Positions 34,322 to 46,230 of a stretch of 64,000 nt of DNA are shown here, piece after piece. The notes below the pieces were generated by a model. That model saw only the letters and a list, made by a program, of their open reading frames with translations, had not been told where the DNA came from and made no database searches. How positions within the stretch are numbered: the stretch's first letter is position 1; the number at the start of each line of letters is the position of its first letter. Position numbers and translations under genes: made by a program. Location of the stretch: assembly GCA_963931865.1 (NCBI GenBank), contig OZ007507.1, positions 3,564,077-3,628,076 on the forward strand, in the 5' to 3' direction. This stretch comes from Axinella damicornis (taxonomy: Eukaryota; Porifera; Demospongiae; Axinellida; Axinellidae).

Positions 34322-34873
34322 GTGAGTCCAGCCATCAATGGCAGATCCATGGCTGAGTCATTCAGTTTGTCCAAATTACGTTCAGCAAGTGCTTAAGGTT
34401 ACGGGATGCTCATGCGTGCGCCGTGCGGAATGTATTGCAAATGTATACTTAATTTTTCTACCAAAAATCTCTAGTGCGAAGAGCGTGAGCAACTTAATTC
34501 TGGTGGTGGAGGTGCGCTGTCACAAGGTGCAGGGCATGATGGAACCTTTTTACGGATACGCTGTATAGCCGTGCAAAAACGAGCAGTTCAGTTCACCAAA
34601 AAGCCGTATTAAATTTTACTGCTTTCCTTGAGCGAGACTGCAGATAAATTTGCCAAGGATTATGCTATCAAAAAAAAGCTTCCATCCCATGGTCGTGCCC
34701 TGCACTTTAGCGTACCTCGACCGCCAGAATCAAGTTACTCATGCTCTTCGTACTAGAGATAACCAGGTTAATCACATGTGAACTGCCATGAGAGCACCGA
34801 TTACAATGTTAGTATCAGAGATGATCCCAAGATCACCCAGTGTGCATCGTTTCCTTTCCTCTGACATCTGCAG
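34322..34873 (+). other. Intron between LRR exons 8 and 9, with a foldback sequence
   Basis: About 34470-34545 (GTGCGAAGAGCGTGAGCAAC, AAGGTGCAGGGCATGATGG) returns inverted at about 34690-34757, a foldback element with ~70-bp arms. The open frame inside it is a consequence of the repeat. Confidence 0.55.
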
Positions 34874-34957
34874 CCTCCGTCACAGCTTGATCTCAGATCT
34901 AGCTGCCTGCATGCTGGCTGGAGCTCTGAGAGTGAACCAGACACTTCAGAAACTAGA
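34874..34957 (+). CDS. LRR exon 9
   Basis: 84 nt, phase 2, acceptor ATCTGCAG. It encodes LRHSLISDLA, then ACMLAGALRVNQTLQKL. It is identical to 52957-53040. Confidence 0.8.
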
Positions 34958-35401
34958 GTGAGTCTGGCAATTCATGTTCTACTTCTTAACCAACAACCGC
35001 TTATTGTTGGTCATGTGTGAACTGTAGACCCCTCTAACTCCAGTCGAATGTCATACAGAAGTATATAACCATCCACACTTAATTTTTGCACAGTGTATGT
35101 GAAGCAAACCCTTTGTAGTATGGCATTTGCTCTATAAATTCTGCATCTATGCACAAAACATCCTATGTCTGTTTTGAGGTGTATGTTGGGGACGGAGCAA
35201 CCAATCACTTTGACATTAGCAGTGAGATCAAGGCATGTATCAGTGACACCTCAAATATGGGATGTGCCAAGTTTTTTTAAGTGGTCATAATTATTAAAAC
35301 TTAGCATCGTGCATAATTGATCATCTTATACTGTATCTCAGTAGTACGGAGAAAATGTAGGCCAAAGAGTTTTGAAAGCACCAGTGTTTATCATTCTGCA
35401 G
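34958..35401 (+). other. Intron between LRR exons 9 and 10
   Basis: This is a plain intron with some intron-unit similarity (GAGCAACCAATCACTTT). It shows no gene or element with clear ends. Confidence 0.5.
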
Positions 35402-35485
35402 CCTTGGAAGAAACACAATCTCCAGTGAAGGAGCCTCTGCACTTGCTGGAGCTCTGCGAGTGAACAAGAGCCTTCAGACACTAAA
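35402..35485 (+). CDS. LRR exon 10
   Basis: 84 nt, phase 2, acceptor CATTCTGCAG. It encodes LGRNTISSEG, then ASALAGALRVNKSLQTL. It is identical to 53485-53568. Confidence 0.85.
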
Positions 35486-37674
35486 GTGAGTCCAGACGTT
35501 CATGTGCTAATTCCATAACACACCTGATAGCGTGTACTGATCACACAAAATTTGTTGTAATTGTGCATAGTCTGCGTGAAATCATACCCTTTGTATCTGA
35601 GTATTGGCTGTATTTGTCTCCACAAGCACTTAATTAGCGTTGTTAGAGCAGAGAGAATGAAATGTGGAACTGTGGTGTGAGACTGAGCGACTGGCATATG
35701 CAGTCAATTGGAACTTGACAGGCTGAAGTAGACACTCAAATGGTGTCACATACACAATCTAGCACACTATACACTCAGCAGAAGATACATGGGCAGCTGA
35801 ACAATGTCTCATTACTGCAGCTGTGAGTATAGCTACTAATAAAAGTCACTACATGATTCCCATTTCTGCTGCTGAAGTGTTTGGGTCTTGAGTATACACT
35901 TCCCCATCGCTCAAGTCATTGGTGAACAGATGGCATGGGCAGATGAAATTAGTAGCCCCCTTTGCTGTAGCCATTGAAGAAGTAGGTCCAGTGGACTTTA
36001 CAAAATCTAGAAGACATGTTACAAATTGTCCGTGTGTATCAGCATGCTTTGCACACGTGCTTAGTCCATATAGTGACCGCGGCATTTATTCGAGAGCGGC
36101 CTTTATTTCACTCAATTGTGCAGCGTTTATTTGAGGGCGACGTCTGTTTGTGGAAATATGGTACGCCTAACAGTGAATGAGCACTTATGTATAAACAAGC
36201 TGTGCTTAATGCGCGACTAAGGTACTACATGTTCAGCGTTGGCTGAAGAATCACTGACCCATGTATCTCATACCCTTAAGTTGACATCTTTCGATTTTCG
36301 CCCGAAGCAACAGCATTTACACTGAGCAGCTGCACGACTCTGTCAAAGTGTGCTTGAAACTACCCACTCAAGAACTGGCTTTATCTGCAGTAATATCATG
36401 CGTTATTGATGTAACCAATGGTTATCGCCATCTTTGAGGAAGAGCGGATGGGGCATTCACCCTTCATCAGAGAGCTCGATGTAGGACATGTGCTTGCAGT
36501 GGCACCATGTCCTGCATATACTGTGAACAGAGAACTTCCTCCTCACTCAGGCCGCAGCAGGGAAAGTACCGTTTCTTATCTACCACTGCACTGATTTCCT
36601 CATAGTTAAACGTCTCACAATTTTACGTGCTGCTTCCGCCCTGAATATACGTAGTTGTAGAAGCCACAAAGTTGTGTTGTTTGAGTGGCAGTCCTTTTTT
36701 GCCTGTAAAGAGAGGGGGCACAGTAACACCTGAGACTGTTCGTGAGAGTGTAGAAGCTAGACAGCGGCCGGCTCCTATACTTCCGGAGGGTTTGGAGGTC
36801 GAGTAATCGTTGCTCAAACTGTGGCTAGGCTTGCGCTTCCGCTCGCCCACAATGTTCAACATTGGACTAGTAATCCAGCAAGCTGACCACCCAGTTACAG
36901 GACCACACTACACTGTAGCCACCACAATCTAGGCTGGAAGGGGCCCTCATCCTTTCACTTCTGAATGAGAGTTTGTATAACACCTGTGTATTAATGTGTT
37001 GGGGTCAACTGGGCAGTGCTAATGGCTTCTGTCAGGAGTCCGCTTCAGTTTACTCGCGAAATCGCAGTAGGCGTATAAATACGCTGTTCGCGCTGAGCGG
37101 ACATTTTGACAGGCGTATCAATACGCCCATTGCGGTCAAAGAGTTAAGCTACATTATTCGAGGGGCAACCGCACTCCTGGTAGCCGCGTTGCAACCGGTT
37201 GCAACTCGCTGGACGCGCAACCTAAGTATCGCAGCTCATTCCAATTAACGCACATGTCACACGAGGACCATGCTCAGCCGATCGAGCCAGCAATGGCGTC
37301 CAAAGGGAAGACAAGAGCTTATTACAGCACTCACAACTTTGCCAGCACGGTGAGTTTTGGCATGTAAGCGTCAGTGAACGTTAGCGATCACAGCTGTGTG
37401 ATCAGAATCTTTGTGGGGCCTTCGTAGGACTGTACTCGCAACCAACGTTGAAGAGAGTGATTGAGCAATGGCGGCCGACGACACAACAAAAGCGCTTGTA
37501 TCTCCACCACCAAGTTGAGTTTCAGCACAATTATTATGTGGTTGTTTCACTGCATCATAGCGATCACGGCTGTGTAGTCAGAATCTTAGTAGGCCATTCC
37601 GAAATAGTCAAACGTTTATTATTTAATATTTACACAGCACAATTTTCCCCTACCAGGAGTGTAACATTCTTCAG
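35486..37674 (+). other. Intron after LRR exon 10
   Basis: It contains a repeat edge with GCGGCATTTATTCGAGAGCG at about 36080-36230 and an inverted pair GGCGTATAAATACGC / GGCGTATCAATACGC at 37071-37127. A CTCCTGGTAG-family repeat (37159-37664) follows. About 36240-36960 is unrecognised. Confidence 0.5.
37159..37664 (+). mobile_element. CTCCTGGTAG-family repeat, plus orientation
   Basis: It is bounded by CGAGGGGCAACCGCACTCC and CCTACCAGGAGTGTAA. It has the two CAATGGCG ... GTGAGTTT / TTGAGTTT units. It is duplicated with the block at 55242-55748. Confidence 0.65.
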
Positions 37675-37700
37675 CATATCAGGAAACGACATCTCAGATG
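37675..37700 (+). pseudogene. Truncated LRR exon (chimeric)
   Basis: It starts with a normal acceptor (ATTCTTCAG) and reads ISGNDISD. It then crosses into the intron-unit sequence TGTAGTGAGGGTGGA at the homologous point and meets a stop. It cannot be used as an LRR exon. Confidence 0.65.
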
Positions 37701-38022
37701 TGTAGTGAGGGTGGAACCTTTCTCAATAGTCATTGTATTGTGAAGCGTTACATATGTACATATTAGGTTGCAAACACTGGTCACTACCCAGTTACAATGT
37801 AGAGTGTTCATATGGTTGGCCTGTGTGTATCAATGACATCATCAATTATAGAGAGCTAGCTCAACTGCCCTGGAATATACAGTGGTGTGGGAATTGGATC
37901 TGAGAATTAGTCATCCACTTCCATAACCTACATTTCTTTCGATACTTACTACTGAGATACTGTATCAGATGCTGTTCGCTATGCAGTTTGTCAGTTTTTA
38001 AGCTACATTATTCATTCCTCAG

Positions 38023-38106
38023 CATCTCAGAAAACAAGATCTCAGATGAAGGAACATCTGCACTTGCTGGAGCTATGCGAGTGAACCAGAGCCTTCAGAC
38101 ACTAAA
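38023..38106 (+). CDS. LRR exon 11
   Basis: 84 nt, phase 2. It encodes ISENKISDEG, then TSALAGAMRVNQSLQTL. It is identical to 56107-56190 and 57371-57454. Confidence 0.85.
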
Positions 38107-38270
38107 GTGAGTCCAGACATTCATGTCCTAGTTCTTAAGAGTTGTGTACTGAGAATGTCATGCTTGAATTGCCTAAGGTTGCCATGAGTGATCAGAGCCG
38201 GTTGAACATTGTAGTGAGGGTGGAGCCTTTCTCAATAGTCATTGTATGTGAAGTGTTACATATATACATA

Positions 38271-38879
38271 TTCCGCACATTTTAGGAATTTGTGCGATGT
38301 CGAGATTGCACTGCGCATTCTCAGAATCCGGAAATTGCGTGCCAATCTTGAGATTGCCCACTAAATTGCACAAAGGTCTTGTGCAATCTCGAGATCGCGA
38401 TCTTGAGATTTCGTGTTCAGAATCTGCAAACTTCATGAGCGTTTTGTCTTCTAGTTGGCTGCCGCTTGTCGTGCTCATTGCTGTCTTTGGCAGAATGACA
38501 GTACATTTCACATGAAAGATCGACTGACCAAGCCGTCGTCCACTGTCACTTACCGTGGGCCTGGGATGAAGTTGTAAGCGCTGTAATAATGGCTGCCTTG
38601 CTCTCTTCAACTTGACTCACCTAAGCCAGTACAGTACTAGTAGCCTCATTCAGACCTTCTCACCCCAGCGTTTGTTGCTTGCAGTACTAATAGCTGGGGT
38701 GAACTGCGAGCGACAAACACTGGGGCGAGAAGGCCTGGGCACGAGGCTACCATTCCAGTCACAATCTCGAGATTGTGCATGTGTATTTTTGTGCTATCTT
38801 GAGATTGCGTACTTATGCTCGGATTCCGAGAATGCGTAGCGCAATCTCGAGATTGCGCAAATTCCTAAAATGCGCGGAA
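38271..38879. mobile_element. CTCGAG-palindrome-rich element with 60-bp inverted ends
   Basis: The left end TTCCGCACATTTTAGGAATT and right end (inverted TTCCGCGCATTTTAGGAATT) continue for about 60 bp. The flanks TATACATA and CATACATA suggest an 8-bp duplication. The interior repeats GCAATCTCGAGATTGC-like palindromes at about 38300, 38386, 38765 and 38843. A TAGCCTC hairpin (38643-38752) is nested within. No transposase is seen. Confidence 0.6.
38643..38752. mobile_element. TAGCCTC-family hairpin nested in the CTCGAG element
   Basis: The left end TAGCCTCATTCAGACCTTCTC and its right-hand inverse (GAGAAGGCCTGGGCACGAGGC) frame CACCCCAGCGTTTGT and its inverse. No clear 9-bp duplication is kept. 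Confidence 0.55.
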
Positions 38880-39134
38880 CATACATATTGGCACTAGTCA
38901 GTACCCAGTTGCAATATAGGGTGTTGATATGGCTGGCCTGTGTGTGTCAATGACATCATCAGTTATAGAGAGCTCAACCCAACATATTGCACTGGAATAT
39001 ACAGTGGTGTGGGAATCAGATCTGAAAATTAGTCATCCACTTCCATAACCCATTCTTTCGATACCTTACTACTGAGATACAGTATCAGATGCTGTTTGCC
39101 ATTCAGTTTGTCAGCTATATGATTCATTCTTCAG

Positions 39135-39218
39135 CATCTCAGGAAACACAATCTCAGATGAAGGAGCCTCTGCACTCGCTGTAGCTCTGCAAGTGAACCA
39201 GAGCCTTCAGACACTAAA
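39135..39218 (+). CDS. LRR exon 12
   Basis: 84 nt, phase 2. It encodes ISGNTISDEG, then ASALAVALQVNQSLQTL. Acceptor ATTCTTCAG, donor AA|GTGAGT. Confidence 0.85.
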
Positions 39219-41711
39219 GTGAGTCCAGACATTCATGTCCTAGTTCTTAAGAGTGTGTACTGAGAATTCAGTGACAGTGATGAGTATAACTCATGATGAA
39301 TTGGCTGTTTACGCACAGTCTGTGTAAAGACAACCCCTTTGTAATTTGCTCCTTGATTGCTACAGCTCACTAAATGCAAAATGCAAAATGCAAAGTATAT
39401 CCTGCACCTGTTTCAAACTGCATCTTGGGATCTGAGCAACCGAAATTTGCCCAGCAGTGTTATGTTCATAGGGTGCAGGGTCTTTGACGATTACTACCAC
39501 AGGATATTCCATGGCTTGTAGGTGTGTACACGATATACGACTTCAGATACCTGTGGTATAATGTGTATATACTGTACCAGAGGAGGTTGGACACATTTTC
39601 AGCGCACATGACTATGCACTGCACTCGAGCGGCATGTTTTTCATTCCTAACCTCAACAGCCTAATCCCACGTCAACATATGGCCTGGAACCGAAAGTAAA
39701 CAACATAAAGGTGAAGCTACAGTTGGGGAGTTTGAAAGGCATAGGGGAGTGCCTTGAAGACACTTCAGGTTCAGTTGGAGTACCAGGAGTGCCTTGTAGC
39801 ACTGGCTTTTCTGCCGTCCCACATGGCCGATCCTTCAAGAGGCCATACAGCCTAGATGATCCAGTGGTTGAATGGCGTTGACGGCATATTTGGAATACTG
39901 CCTAGCAGTTCATAGAAACACTCACAAACGTACCTGAGAGTATGCGGGAGTCGAGAAGCAAGTCGCTGGAAATATTCCGATTTCGTCATCTTCTTTCTTT
40001 CTTCTTCTAGCATAGCTGGCTAACAAAAGCATTTCTTGAGCTAGTTAACAACATTGCTTTTGTCATAGTAGCTCCTTTCGTCCCTTTTGACTACATACTG
40101 GAAAGAACGGCACTTCTGGCTAGCTATGATTCCGTGAATTGCTAGCACAAAACCATTTTGATGCAACAGGAGGTCACGCGTGCCAAATGCACATGCGCAG
40201 TTCACACACAAACGCACATTGCTTTATTTTTGCTGGTGATGGTTGCGTTTCGGGTGCTTACTGATCAGCTGAATCGTTGTGAATCCATCATCTGGTGCCT
40301 CACTACCGCTGCAAGGAATTTCTACCAACCTGTTCTTGTCTGGATCTGTTGTGAATAGTCGACTATGCCATCATGGGGCGTGGCTTTCCTTTCACAACGC
40401 AGCTGCAGACCAGAACTACGTAGACTGTTAGGTTGTAGTTTTCCATTTCACGCATGTGACCCTACATGACTGTGTAGCTCGCTCTCGATCTCTGATATGA
40501 TGAAAGTGAATGCCCCACCCCCTCCTCCACAAAGACAATAATCAAGAAATGAAGCAACATCAATAATTATGAAACAGAATAAAGCATCAAAGCCTGTTGC
40601 CCAGCTGAAGATCCAGGTCTGTCACTGCCATCATGAGAGACTTTCCTTTCATGACATGATGATGAAGTTAGTAGCTAGCTACGCTGTAACAAGATCTTAA
40701 AATCTGACGTCAGGGCATACATCCAGTAGCTACCCCCGCTCCCTTACGTTGTTGTTGCACCTACCCCCGCACCCTTACGTTGTTGTTGCACCAAGAATTA
40801 TGCCTTTTGAGAGGCACTCCCTTACGTTGTTGTTGCACCAAGAATTATGCCTTTTGAGAGGCACTCCAGCACGCAACTCACCAGGAGTCGAGTTGCGTGG
40901 ATTATAGGCAAGTGCGGCTGAACAATAGCTTCTTTGATCTCAATCTCCCCATAACCGTGATCATAAGCTAGTACAGATCATATCAGCATCCACCATAATT
41001 CAGGGCATTATATTATTAATCACAACACAAGCAAGTAACAACGGTGATACCCAGAACAGTAGGTTCCTCACCACATCCATCAAGGCAGAGCTCTCCTTTC
41101 CTCACATGGTGATGAGCTATAGATTTTTCAATCTAAATAATTATGTCTCACCTACCATTCTAGTTTTACGCATTTCATGCGCTCTAAAAACCTCACAAAC
41201 TAGAAACGAAAATTAAAAGGGATTTAGTGATGCCCATCCCGACTCCTGATAAAGCAGACAAACAAGGAATACCATTAACCAGCCTCAGTCCCATCCCATC
41301 TCTAAATTCTACAATTTTCATTGGGATGAGACTGAGGCTGGTTAATGGCATTCCTTTTTTGTCTGCTTTTTCGGGAGTCGGGATGGGCATCACTGAATCC
41401 TTTTTGTGATTTGTTTCTAGTTGCATAAAGTACGTACCTGCAACCTGAAGTGTTGTGTTGGTGGAGCCTTTCTCAATAGTCAATGTATTGTGAACTGTTA
41501 CATGTATGTACATATTGGGTTACATACACGTACATATTGGGTTACATACACCCAGTAGGATGTGCATGTGGTTGGCTTGTGTGACATCATCAATTCCACT
41601 TCCATAACCTACATTTCTTTCGATTTTCGATACCTTACCACTGACATGCAGTATCAGATGCTCTTTGCCATGCACTTTGTCGGTTTTTAAACTACATTAT
41701 TCATTCCTTAG
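39219..41711 (+). other. Intron between LRR exons 12 and 13
   Basis: The first ~420 bp match the copy-1/copy-2 intron after LRR exon 5. From about 39886 to 41420 it is a relative of the 24364-25777 element. A minus-strand frame at 39653-39838 overlaps unrecognised sequence. A 63-bp unit (CTCCCTTACGTTGTTGTTGC with flank) is repeated at about 40738-40865. Confidence 0.55.
39886..41420 (+). mobile_element. Second Helitron-like copy (5' end not resolved)
   Basis: It shares blocks with 24487-25777 (ATACTGCCTAGCAGTTCA, CATTTCTTGAGCTA, GAATTTCTACCAACCTGTTC, ACATCCAGTAGCTACCCCCG). It ends with a palindrome (about 41198-41420) whose last bases are CTAG before a T, the same 3' rule. The 5' TCA-hairpin is not visible, so the left part is truncated or replaced. 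Confidence 0.55.
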
Positions 41712-41795
41712 CATCTCAGCAAACATGATCTCAGGTGAAGGAGCCTCTGCACTCGCTGGAGCTCTGCAAGTGAACCGGAGCCTTCAGACACTAGA
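41712..41795 (+). CDS. LRR exon 13
   Basis: 84 nt, phase 2, acceptor TTCCTTAG. It encodes ISANMISGEG, then ASALAGALQVNRSLQTL. Confidence 0.85.
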
Positions 41796-42574
41796 GTGAG
41801 TCCAGACATTCATATCCTAGTTGTTAAGAGTTGTGTACTGAGAATTCAGTGACAGTGATGAGCATAAGTCATGTCAAGTGATAGCATATTCCCAGGTGTA
41901 GATGCAACTATAATGAATTGGCTGTTTAATTAGGCATTGGCTCCTTAATTGCTACAGCTCACTTAAGATCGTGGACTAGTCTTTGGCGCATATGCGCAGA
42001 GCGGCGCGCACTAAGTAGAATACAAGCCTGAAGCACTAACTAACACATGGAGGCGGCCTCACACAAGCTACTAACAATTTTAAACCACAGCATAAAATCT
42101 GACAAGTCCAAAACAACCACAACTCATGAGTACCACTCTCGTAGAATGCGGAAACGTATAGTTTAATGGGACAGCTGCTTGGAACCAGAGCAGGACGCTC
42201 GAATACAAGCAAGAATCAACTTCAACGACACATTTTTGCCCACAAATGGCTCTGTACTGCCACTGTGTTCAGCGGTCAGACAAAAACTATACGTTTCCGC
42301 AAAGTACAGTTGCTGGACATCCAGGATCCCTCTGGATTGGTGTCCTTCCGCCAGTCAAACTCGGCTGTGGTTCAAATAACTTTTGCCCGAACAACATCCT
42401 GAGACTTCGCCCACAAAGCTTACAACGACACCGTGGCACGCACTGGCTGCCTCTACACTTTCCATGATACTTCCACAAAATGTCAATAGGTTCACGAAAA
42501 TTGACAGTAGAGCCGGAAAACAATACTCGCGCGTACCACACTAATTGAATTGATATGCGACTAGCCCGCGACCT

Positions 42575-43250
42575 TATTACACTCCTGGTAGGGGAAAAAT
42601 TGTGCCGCGTAATGTAATGTATTCTAATGTATTCTAATGTATTCGAGGGGCGACCGCACTCCTGGTAGCCGCGGTTAAACGGTAGCACAAGTGAAGTGTG
42701 ACAGTTCGTTCCAATTATCACACATCACGTGAGTACCATGATAGCTATATATAGGGAAGATCAGAGAGTGCTGTCAAGTACCGAATAAAACCATTCATAG
42801 CCGCGTTGCAACCCCGGTTGCGACTCGCCGTAGCTAGTGCAAGCTAAGTATTGCAATTCGTTCCAATTATTAACGCACATGCCTACCATGCTCAGTCGAT
42901 CGGGAGCAATGGCGACCAAAAGGAAGACAAGACATTATTACAGCACTCACAATTTAGCCAGCACGGTGAGTTTCGGCATGTAAGCGTCAGTGAACAACAG
43001 CGATCACAGCCGTGTGGTCAGAATCTTTGTGTGCCTTTCCTAAGAACGGTACTGCCACCGGAAGTCAATGGAGCGCTCGAGCAATGGCGGCCAACGGCAA
43101 GACAAAAGCGCTCATATCTCCACCACCAAGGTGAGTTTCAGCACTAAAATCCTACGTTTGGTCAGTACATGGTAGCGATCACGATCATCGCGGATGGTAT
43201 AGTCAGACCCGTTGTAGGGCATTCGTAAATAGTCACCGCACTCCTGGTAG
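42575..43250 (+). mobile_element. CTCCTGGTAG-family repeats, plus orientation (nested or tandem)
   Basis: A terminal ACTCCTGGTAGGGGAAAA end at 42580-42605 is followed by GAGGGGCGACCGCACTCCTG at 42644. A full two-unit body runs to about 43250 (CAATGGCGACC ... GTGAGTTTC at about 42907-42975; CAATGGCGGCC ... GTGAGTTTC at about 43082-43140). Confidence 0.6.
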
Positions 43251-43472
43251 CCGATGCATCTCACCGGCAAGGCAAGCTGACCCTTCAGAATGGTACTCCG
43301 GTATTACTTTCGCCCCGAGCAGACTCTGATTGCATCCACCAGCACGTACTTACAGCTCCAAGGTAAGCTCGGATCGTCTCAGTTAGTGCGCACATGTAGC
43401 TACGTGGCTGTCTCATTCCCAGCGGATCCGGAACGAAGAAAAAAAAATCCACCCACACAAGGAGGCCAAAAG

Positions 43473-43502
43473 TTAGGGTTAGGGTTAGGGTTAGGGTTAG
43501 GG
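43473..43502 (+). repeat. Interstitial telomeric repeat, (TTAGGG)5
   Basis: Five exact TTAGGG units lie in order, flanked by non-telomeric sequence between two CTCCTGGTAG-family copies. TTAGGG is the ancestral metazoan telomere repeat, so this supports an animal origin. Confidence 0.95.
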
Positions 43503-43670
43503 TCATAACTCCACCACAAAGATGAGTTTCAGCACAATTATTTTGATTTTGTGTCAGTCAAAAATTAGAATGATGATGGTGTAGTCAGAATCTCTCCATG
43601 TCCTCCACTGTGCTCAGAAGTTTTTCAATTTTTGGAAAGTTTTAATTCCCTACCAGTAGTGTAACTAAAC

Positions 43671-44912
43671 TATTACACTCCTGGTATAGGAAAAATTGTG
43701 CCGTGTAATGTAATATAATCTAAATAATAAACGTTCGACTACTTTGGAGTGGCCTACAAAGATTCTGACTACACCGTCGTGATCGCTACCATGTAGTGAC
43801 ACAAAATCAACATAATTGTGCTGAAACTCACCTTGGTGGTGGAGATATGAGCGCTTTTGTCTCGCCGTCGGCCGCCATTGCTCGAGCGCTCTCTTCGACT
43901 TCCGGTGGCAGTACCGTTCTTAGGAAAGGCACACAAAGATTCTGACCACACGGCCGTGATCGCTGTCGTTCACTGACGCTTACATGCCGAAACTCACCGT
44001 GCTGGCTAAGTTGTGAGTGCTGTAATAATGTCTTGTCTTCCTTTCGGTCGCCATTGCCCGCGATCGACTGAGCGTGGTTGCCACGTGGTATGTGCGTTAA
44101 TTGGAACGTATTGCAATACTTGTACGGCAGGTTGCAACGCGGCTACTTTATAAATGGTACTCGGTGAGAGCACTCTAAATTATTTCTGATCTTCTCTGTA
44201 TATAGCTATCATGGTACTCAGGTGATGAGTGATAATTGGAACGAACTGTCACACTTAGCTTGTGCTACCGTTTAACCGCAGCTACCAGGAGTGCGGTTGC
44301 CCCTCGATCTAAATAAATAATAAACGTTTGACTACTTCGGAATGGCCTACAAAGATTCTGACTACACCGACGTGATCGCTATGATGCAGTGACACAAAAT
44401 CAAAATAATTGTGCTGAAACTCACCTTGGTGGTCGAGATATGAACGCTTTTGTCTCGCCGTTGGCCGCCATTGCTCCAGCGCTCTCTTCGACTTCCGGTG
44501 GCAGTACCGTTCTTAGGAAAGGCACACGAAGATTCTGACCACACGGCCATGATCGCTGTCGTTCACTGACGCTTACATGCCGAAACTCACCGTGCTGGTG
44601 AAGTTGTGAGTGCTGTAATAATGTCTTGTCTTTCTTTTGGTCGCCATTGCTCGCGATCGACTGAGCGTGGTTGCCACGAGGCATGTGCGTTAATTGGAAC
44701 GTACTGCAATACTTAGCTTGTGCTATGGCAGGTTGCAACGCGGCTACTTTATGAATGGTACTTGAGAGCACTCTAAATAATTTCTGATCTTCCCTGTATA
44801 TATATAGCTATCATGGTACTCACGTGATGTGTGATAATTGGAACGAACTGTCACACTTAGCTTGTGCTACCGTTTAACCGCAGCTACCAGGAGTGCGGTT
44901 GTCCCTCGATGC
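43671..44912 (-). mobile_element. Two tandem CTCCTGGTAG-family repeats, minus orientation
   Basis: The copies at about 43671-44312 and 44313-44912 are close relatives of each other. Each ends with CAGGAGTGCGGTTGCCCCTC-type sequence. On the minus strand each has two ATGGCG ... GTGAGTTTC units. They face the plus copies at 42575-43250, giving a large inverted arrangement around the TTAGGG run. Confidence 0.6.
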
Positions 44913-45286
44913 AAAATGTAAAATGCTAAATATACGTATCCTGCACCTGTTTCAAACTGCATCTTGGGAACTGAGCAACCAATCACTTTGAATTTGCCTG
45001 GCAGTGAGATCAAAGAATTCTGATATCACATTTCAAAATTTAATGTTTCAGGGTGTGGGATATTCCATCGGCATTATAGGCCCCACCTATTTTCAAGTTA
45101 GTGTTAGTAGGTGCCAATCTGGGGTCAGTGAGAGGGAGTGGATTTGTGGTCAAAACTCTCTCATAGTGTAGGTAGAACCTTGGAGAGGACGCAAATTTTC
45201 CTTTAGCAGAGGACCTCAACATTGAGTTTTGGGCGTTATCAAGCTATGACGTTCCATGTACAGTAATAGCTTATTACACCGTGCAC

Positions 45287-45690
45287 CCCAGCAGGGGTAA
45301 AGCAATGCCTCTGTGTCTGTGTGTCTGTCTGTCAGCAAAAAATATTGAAAACTGCTTCAAGCAGGTTAGCTAAGGCGTTTACAGATGTCGTTCTCAATGC
45401 AAACAATGAACATAGTCATATTGGGACGTTTCTGTACCTGATACAAGTCAATTAAGGCAGTTATTATTTCAGCTATTTTGGTTTCTTGGCTCCACCCCTT
45501 TCAAAATTGCACATGCATGACCATCCACACAGTGGCATGCGTTGTTTAGTGTCGTCGTACTGTTAGTCTCGATACCAGACTCTCACGAACGGTGGTACTG
45601 TCACTTTTGACAAAGTTAACCATTGTACTCAGGGTTTAACTGTGAACATGAGAGGTGAAGGACGTGTCTTGTAGTTTTTACGGAGGATTT
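45287..45690 (+). repeat. Interspersed repeat shared with 60.8-61.6 kb
   Basis: CAGCAGGGGTAAAGCAATGCC to ACTGCTTCAAGCAGGTTAGC is found inverted at 60825-60960. GGGACGTTTCTGTACCTG onwards is found direct at 61322-61560. This is a dispersed repeat; function unknown. Confidence 0.55.
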
Positions 45691-46230
45691 ACTCAGTGAT
45701 ATCCGACGACTTGATTGATTCTTTTGCCAGCGCACAGAATTGGGTTCTTCAGCCATTGGCGATTCCAGCGATATGTATGCTTCGTTCAGTTGGGTGTGTG
45801 GGTGTTACCCTCTGGGTAATAGCAGACCAGGGATTGCCTGAAGTTTCCATCAGGGATGAGAAGCAGTTGAACACATTGTAGACCTGCAACCTGAAGTGTA
45901 GTGAGGGTGGAGCCTTTTTCTGTAGTGTAAAGTGTTGTTGTTGAGCAGGAAGTGAGGCAACTAATCGTGCAGCGTGGAGGTCGAATCAGGGCTAGTGTAT
46001 ATACATACATTTGTCCTGTAATGCCTAGGAATGCAATTATTGTGGTTACACGTTGGGCTCCCATGCGTGTATATATACAATGCACATCAGTTACTTCGTT
46101 GAATCAGTTACTTTGTTGGGCTGGGAATGGGATCTGAGAATTAGTCATCCACTTCCATAACCTACATTTCCCTTACTACTGAGATACTGTATCAGATGCT
46201 ATTTGCCATGCACTTTAGCAGTTTTTAAAC

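Larger units (their letters stand above)
28871..38156 (+). repeat. Segmental duplication, copy 1 (7 intact LRR exons)
   Basis: It matches 48624-56240 almost base for base, after removing a 1.66-kb insertion present only here (32450-34105). It contains LRR exons 5-11 and one truncated exon. Apart from scattered substitutions, the clear differences are in LRR exons 5 and 7. It is either a recent tandem-type duplication of an exon block or, less likely, two haplotypes placed in series by the assembler. Confidence 0.85.

Noticed and set aside
45979..46000. Possible tRNA B-box-like sequence (GGTCGAATCAGGG)
   Set aside because: No acceptor stem or A-box at the correct distance. I found no convincing tRNA or rRNA in the window.
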